The notes beneath the pieces are model-generated. The model saw only the letters and a list, made by a program, of their open reading frames with translations, did no database searches and was not told the origin of the DNA. DNA of 64,000 nucleotides from Pseudomonadota bacterium (lineage in GTDB: Bacteria > Pseudomonadota > Gammaproteobacteria > Burkholderiales > Ferrovaceae), in NCBI GenBank assembly GCA_021811145.1, contig JAJZPN010000003.1, positions 1 to 64,000 on the forward strand, written 5' to 3'. Position numbers and translations under genes: made by a program. Positions 60,194 through 64,000 of the stretch are shown here, piece after piece. Position 1 is the first letter of the stretch. Each line of letters starts with the position of its first letter.

Positions 60194-60676
60194 ATGGCTC
60201 TAGAAGGGGTATTAAAAGAAGGCTTTGTTACAACCAGCCTTGATACCATTATCAATTGGACTCGTACTGGCTCTTTGTGGCCCATGACCTTTGGTTTGGC
60301 TTGTTGCGCTGTAGAAATGATGCATGCGGGTGCATCGCGCTATGACTTGGATCGTTTTGGGGTGGTGTTTAGACCGAGCCCGCGCCAGTCAGATTTAATG
60401 ATTGTGGCTGGTACTCTGTGTAATAAAATGGCGCCTGCTCTACGTAAAGTCTATGACCAGATGGCGGAACCGCGTTGGGTCTTATCCATGGGATCCTGTG
60501 CCAATGGTGGTGGTTATTACCATTATTCATATTCTGTGGTGCGCGGCTGTGACCGCATTGTTCCTGTGGATGTCTATGTTCCTGGTTGTCCTCCCACTGC
60601 TGAAGCGTTGCTTTATGGGGTTATCCAGTTACAACAAAAAATCCGTCGTACTACAACTATTGCGCGTGCTGCTTAA
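60194..60676 (+). CDS. nuoB: NADH-quinone oxidoreductase subunit B
   Basis: Carries the N2 iron-sulfur cluster that passes electrons to quinone. Four ligand cysteines are visible: the adjacent pair in [11 protein letters not shown], one in [10 protein letters not shown] and one in [10 protein letters not shown]. 160 residues is normal. Good GGAGG precedes the start. Followed 3 bp later by nuoC. Confidence 0.97.
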   Translation: MALEGVLKEGFVTTSLDTIINWTRTGSLWPMTFGLACCAVEMMHAGASRYDLDRFGVVFRPSPRQSDLMIVAGTLCNKMAPALRKVYDQMAEPRWVLSMGSCANGGGYYHYSYSVVRGCDRIVPVDVYVPGCPPTAEALLYGVIQLQQKIRRTTTIARAA

Positions 60677-60679
60677 TTT

Positions 60680-61282
60680 ATGATGAATGAACGTTTAGAA
60701 CATTTACAAGCGGCACTTCATGAGCGCTTTGGTGATGCCATTGAGCATGCTGTTATTCGTTTGCGTGAATTAACTATTGAAGTGAAGGCTCAAGCGTGGT
60801 TTGATGTGGCTCGTGCTCTCAGAGATGAATTTCATTTTGAGCAGCTGATTGATTTATGTGGTGTGGATTACATGACATACCAAGACCGTGAGAGCGGACC
60901 ACGCTTTGCTGTGGTCAGTCATTTGCTGTCAGTAAAAAACAATCAACGATTACGCGTTCGTGTGTTCGCCGAAGACGATAGTTTACCTGTCTTATCTTCA
61001 GTGGAGTCTATTTGGTCTTCGGCCAATTGGATGGAGCGTGAAGCATTTGATTTATTCGGTATTATCTTTGAAGGACACCCAGATTTACGTCGTTTACTCA
61101 CTGACTATGGTTTTGTGGGACACCCTTTCAGAAAAGATTTTCCAATATCAGGCTATGTCGAAATGCGTTACGACGAACACCAAAAACGTATCGTGTATCA
61201 ACCGCTGACGCTGGTGCCTCGTGAAGTCGTACCACGCATGACTCGTCCAGAAAATTATGGGGATACAGAACACCATGGCTGA
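60680..61282 (+). CDS. nuoC: NADH-quinone oxidoreductase subunit C
   Basis: Peripheral-arm 30-kDa subunit. The signature [22 protein letters not shown] is followed by [19 protein letters not shown]. 200 residues is normal for a separate NuoC, not the NuoCD fusion seen in enterobacteria. Its stop overlaps the nuoD start (ATGGCTGA). Confidence 0.96.
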   Translation: MMNERLEHLQAALHERFGDAIEHAVIRLRELTIEVKAQAWFDVARALRDEFHFEQLIDLCGVDYMTYQDRESGPRFAVVSHLLSVKNNQRLRVRVFAEDDSLPVLSSVESIWSSANWMEREAFDLFGIIFEGHPDLRRLLTDYGFVGHPFRKDFPISGYVEMRYDEHQKRIVYQPLTLVPREVVPRMTRPENYGDTEHHG

Positions 61283-62531
61283 GATTAGAAATTACACCAT
61301 GAATTTTGGTCCGCAACACCCTGCGGCGCACGGCGTACTCCGTCTTGTATTGGAGCTTGATGGTGAGGTCATTGAACGTGCTGATCCACATATTGGATTG
61401 TTGCACCGTGCTACAGAAAAATTAGCGGAAACCAGAACTTACTTACAAACCGTGCCCTATATGGATCGACTCGATTATGTGTCGATGATGTGTAATGAAC
61501 ATGGTTATGTGATGGCGTTAGAAAAGCTATTACAAATTGACGTTCCACTGCGCGCTCAATACATACGAGTGATGTTTGATGAAATCACTCGTATTCTTAA
61601 TCATTTATTGTGGTTAGGAGCACATGCTTTAGATGTGGGCGCCATGACCGTATTCTTATATGCCTTTCGTGAGCGTGAAGACTTAATGGATTGCTATGAG
61701 GCAGTGTCTGGTGCCAGGATGCACGCTGCTTACTATCGTCCCGGTGGTGTGTATCGTGATCTTCCGGATCGTATGCCTCAGCATTTAGCCAATAAAGGAG
61801 GGCGCAGTGACTCCAAAGCCCGTTCTTTAAATGCTGGACGCCAAGGTTCTATGCTTGATTTCATTGAGGATTTTACGGTTCGTTTTCCTGCCTTGGTGGA
61901 TGAGTATGAAACTCTCTTAACTGACAATAGGATTTGGAAGCAAAGGACAGTGGGTATTGGGGTAGTGAGTCCAGAGCGTGCTTTAAATATGGGTTTCACT
62001 GGTCCGATGATCAGAGGTTCTGGTATTGCTTGGGACTTACGTAAAAAACAACCCTATGAAGTGTATGCTGATTTAGATTTTGATATTCCGGTTGGAGTAA
62101 ATGGTGATTGCTATGATCGCTATTTAGTGCGTATTGAAGAGATGCGTCAATCAAATCGAATCATTAAGCAGTGTATTGATTGGCTGCGTAATAACCCTGG
62201 AGCTGTTATTACAGACAATCACAAAGTAGCACCACCTAAACGTACTGATATGAAAACCAATATGGAAGAGTTGATTCACCATTTCAAACTCTTTACTGAG
62301 GGTATGCATATTCCAGCGGGCGAGGCCTTGGCCAGCGTCGAAGCACCTAAGGGTGAGTTTTCTATTTATATGGTTTCAGATGGAGCTAATAAGCCCTATC
62401 GATTAAAAATTCGTGCACCGGGTTACGCGCACTTGTCTGGTTTAGATGAGATGACAAGAGGACATATGATTGCTGATTTGGTAGCTATCATTGGTACACA
62501 AGATGTTGTATTTGGGGAGATTGACCGTTGA
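61275..62531 (+). CDS. nuoD: NADH-quinone oxidoreductase subunit D
   Basis: 49-kDa subunit forming the quinone chamber. [20 protein letters not shown] at the start, [14 protein letters not shown] and the C-terminal DVVFGEIDR are conserved; His and Tyr of the quinone site are in the GPQHPAAHG and the [10 protein letters not shown] stretches. The start was taken at ATG 61275, which overlaps the nuoC stop, giving 418 residues. The frame is open a little further up but without family sequence. Confidence 0.97.
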   Translation: MAEIRNYTMNFGPQHPAAHGVLRLVLELDGEVIERADPHIGLLHRATEKLAETRTYLQTVPYMDRLDYVSMMCNEHGYVMALEKLLQIDVPLRAQYIRVMFDEITRILNHLLWLGAHALDVGAMTVFLYAFREREDLMDCYEAVSGARMHAAYYRPGGVYRDLPDRMPQHLANKGGRSDSKARSLNAGRQGSMLDFIEDFTVRFPALVDEYETLLTDNRIWKQRTVGIGVVSPERALNMGFTGPMIRGSGIAWDLRKKQPYEVYADLDFDIPVGVNGDCYDRYLVRIEEMRQSNRIIKQCIDWLRNNPGAVITDNHKVAPPKRTDMKTNMEELIHHFKLFTEGMHIPAGEALASVEAPKGEFSIYMVSDGANKPYRLKIRAPGYAHLSGLDEMTRGHMIADLVAIIGTQDVVFGEIDR

Positions 62532-63010
62532 GTTTATTATCCAAAGAATCCCTAGAGAAAATTGATCACGAGATCAATAAGTATCCAGCAGATCAAAAAC
62601 AGTCGGCTGTGATGTCAGCACTTCGTATTGCTCAAGAACAGCATGGTTGGCTATCTAATGAGGTCATGGATAGTGTGGCTCAGTATTTAGGTATGCCCTC
62701 CGTGGCGGTATATGAAGTAGCTACGTTCTATGAAATGTATAACACCAAGCCTATGGGTAAGTACAAATTGACCTTATGCACTAACTTACCCTGTGCTCTA
62801 TCTGGTGCTGACACCATTTGTAAAAAATTAAAAGAGCGCTTGGGTATTGATTTTAATGAAGTGACTGAAGACGGCATGTTTAGTCTTAAGGAAGGGCAGT
62901 GTTTTGGAGCGTGTGGTGATGCTCCTGTGTTATTGGTTAATAACCATGATATGCGTTCCTTTGTGACAGAAGAAAAATTAGACGAATTGTTGAAGGAGTT
63001 AAAGTCATGA
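62528..63010 (+). CDS. nuoE: NADH-quinone oxidoreductase subunit E
   Basis: 24-kDa subunit with a 2Fe-2S cluster (N1a). Cluster ligands appear in [13 protein letters not shown] and in [16 protein letters not shown]. 160 residues is normal. The start is a TTG that shares bases with the nuoD stop (TTGA), so translation depends on coupling. Its stop overlaps nuoF (ATGA). Confidence 0.95.
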   Translation: MSLLSKESLEKIDHEINKYPADQKQSAVMSALRIAQEQHGWLSNEVMDSVAQYLGMPSVAVYEVATFYEMYNTKPMGKYKLTLCTNLPCALSGADTICKKLKERLGIDFNEVTEDGMFSLKEGQCFGACGDAPVLLVNNHDMRSFVTEEKLDELLKELKS

Positions 63011-64000
63011 CCGGTGCGATATTAGGTCAACTTGGTGACAACAAAGAGCAGACCTGGCATTTAGAAGATTACGTTAAGCGTGGTGGCTATGAAGCACTGA
63101 AAAAAGTTATCAGTGGCATGAGTCCTGAGGCGGTGATTGATGAAGTAAAAAAATCAGGATTACGCGGCCGTGGTGGAGCGGGTTTTCCTACTGGAACCAA
63201 ATGGACCTTTATGCCCAAAGAAGTCAGCGGTGAGCGCTATGTGGTTTGTAATTCTGATGAGGGTGAGCCTGGTACCTTTAAAGACCGTGATATCTTGCGC
63301 TATAACCCACACGCAGTTATTGAAGGAATGATTATCGCTGGTTTTGCTATGCGAGCAACGCGCGGTTATAACTATATACATGGTGAAATCTGGTCGGTAT
63401 ATGAGCGTTGTGAAGAAGCCATTGCTGAGGCGAGAGCCGCAGGGTTTTTGGGTAAAAATATTTTAGGTAGTGATTTTTCTTTTGAGTTATTTAATCACCA
63501 TGGCTATGGAGCGTATATTTGTGGCGAGGAAACTGCCTTGTTAGAGTCCTTGGAAGGAAAAAAAGGGCAGCCCCGATACAAGCCTCCTTTCCCAGCGACT
63601 TATGGCTTATATGGTCGACCAACAACTATTAATAACACCGAAACATTTGCTAATGTTCCCTGGATTATTCGCCAAGGGGGAGAGGCCTTTTTGGCTCTGG
63701 GTCGCCCTAATAATGGCGGTACAAAAATTTTCTCAGTATCAGGTCATGTGAATCGTCCTGGTAATTATGAAGTACCTCTTGGTACTCCCTTTGCAAAGCT
63801 GTTAGAAATGGCTGGTGGCATGAGAGGGGGGCGTAAGATTAAGGCTGTTATTCCGGGTGGTTCCTCAATGCCTGTTATCCCGGGCCATATCATGATGGAT
63901 ACTGATATGGATTATGACTCTATCGCTAAGGCGGGTTCAATGTTGGGGTCAGGGGCTGTTATCGTCATGGATGAGACCACTTGTATGGTGCGCGCTTTAG
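63007..64000 (+). CDS. nuoF: NADH-quinone oxidoreductase subunit F (3' end beyond window)
   Basis: NADH-binding flavoprotein subunit that takes electrons from NADH through FMN. The first 331 codons are present and open to the last base. NAD/FMN motifs: [49 protein letters not shown] and [13 protein letters not shown]. The 4Fe-4S cysteines near the C-terminus lie past the window end. The start overlaps the nuoE stop. Confidence 0.96.
   Translation, partial: MTGAILGQLGDNKEQTWHLEDYVKRGGYEALKKVISGMSPEAVIDEVKKSGLRGRGGAGFPTGTKWTFMPKEVSGERYVVCNSDEGEPGTFKDRDILRYNPHAVIEGMIIAGFAMRATRGYNYIHGEIWSVYERCEEAIAEARAAGFLGKNILGSDFSFELFNHHGYGAYICGEETALLESLEGKKGQPRYKPPFPATYGLYGRPTTINNTETFANVPWIIRQGGEAFLALGRPNNGGTKIFSVSGHVNRPGNYEVPLGTPFAKLLEMAGGMRGGRKIKAVIPGGSSMPVIPGHIMMDTDMDYDSIAKAGSMLGSGAVIVMDETTCMVRAL

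Overview
The window is a piece of a bacterial chromosome, almost certainly from a betaproteobacterium of moderate to low GC. Evidence: two Gram-negative porins with the typical betaproteobacterial signal peptide and a C-terminal Phe, a Coq7 hydroxylase, the runs xerC-DUF484-dapF-lpxL//metK-ahcY-metF and bamE-dapB-carAB-greA, and a proteobacterial nuo operon. The exact genus cannot be settled by reading; a Nitrosomonadales/Ferrovum-like lineage is an inference only.

Layout. 1-3700: an RND efflux operon (permease cut by the window edge, then adaptor, then outer-membrane channel) closed by a strong terminator. 4005-7983: two paralogous porins flanking a small BON-type lipoprotein and a decayed IS1595-family transposase. 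8081-18522: ubiquinone (coq7), arginine (argB), cell-wall recycling and remodelling (anmK, M23 peptidase), tyrS, an MFS and a MATE transporter, a small His/Cys membrane protein and a TonB-dependent receptor. 18491-31731: xerC, DUF484, dapF and an LpxL-type acyltransferase on the minus strand; the methyl-cycle operon metK-ahcY-metF on the plus strand; then a serine/alanine-glyoxylate aminotransferase, ttcA, a MidA-type methyltransferase, cca and slt. 31841-36243: DUF2889, sucCD, fur, bamE, dapB.

36244-39497 is the one clear accessory segment: a hipBA toxin-antitoxin pair with a well-formed operator, IS21-like end repeats, a RelE-like toxin whose 5' end is eroded, its intact HTH antitoxin, and scraps of decayed coding sequence. 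It sits between dapB and carA, which are neighbours in many relatives, so it looks like an insertion into a housekeeping cluster.

39498-48308 returns to core genes: carAB behind a promoter and an attenuator-like hairpin, greA, yhbY, rlmE, ftsH, folP; then glmM. 49660-58501 is a phosphate neighbourhood: sixA and ppk, an OlsB-like ornithine-lipid acyltransferase, ppx/gppA and pstSCAB. 58525-64000 holds tpiA, secG, a complete tRNA-Leu(GAG) and the start of the complex I operon (nuoA-nuoF, nuoF cut by the window end).

Most of the window is ordinary core genome. The items most worth a second look are the toxin-antitoxin island and its operator, the eroded RelE toxin, the carA leader hairpin, the compact metK leader, and the pairing of phosphate/polyphosphate genes with a gene for a phosphorus-free lipid. 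I did not see a convincing new multi-gene system.
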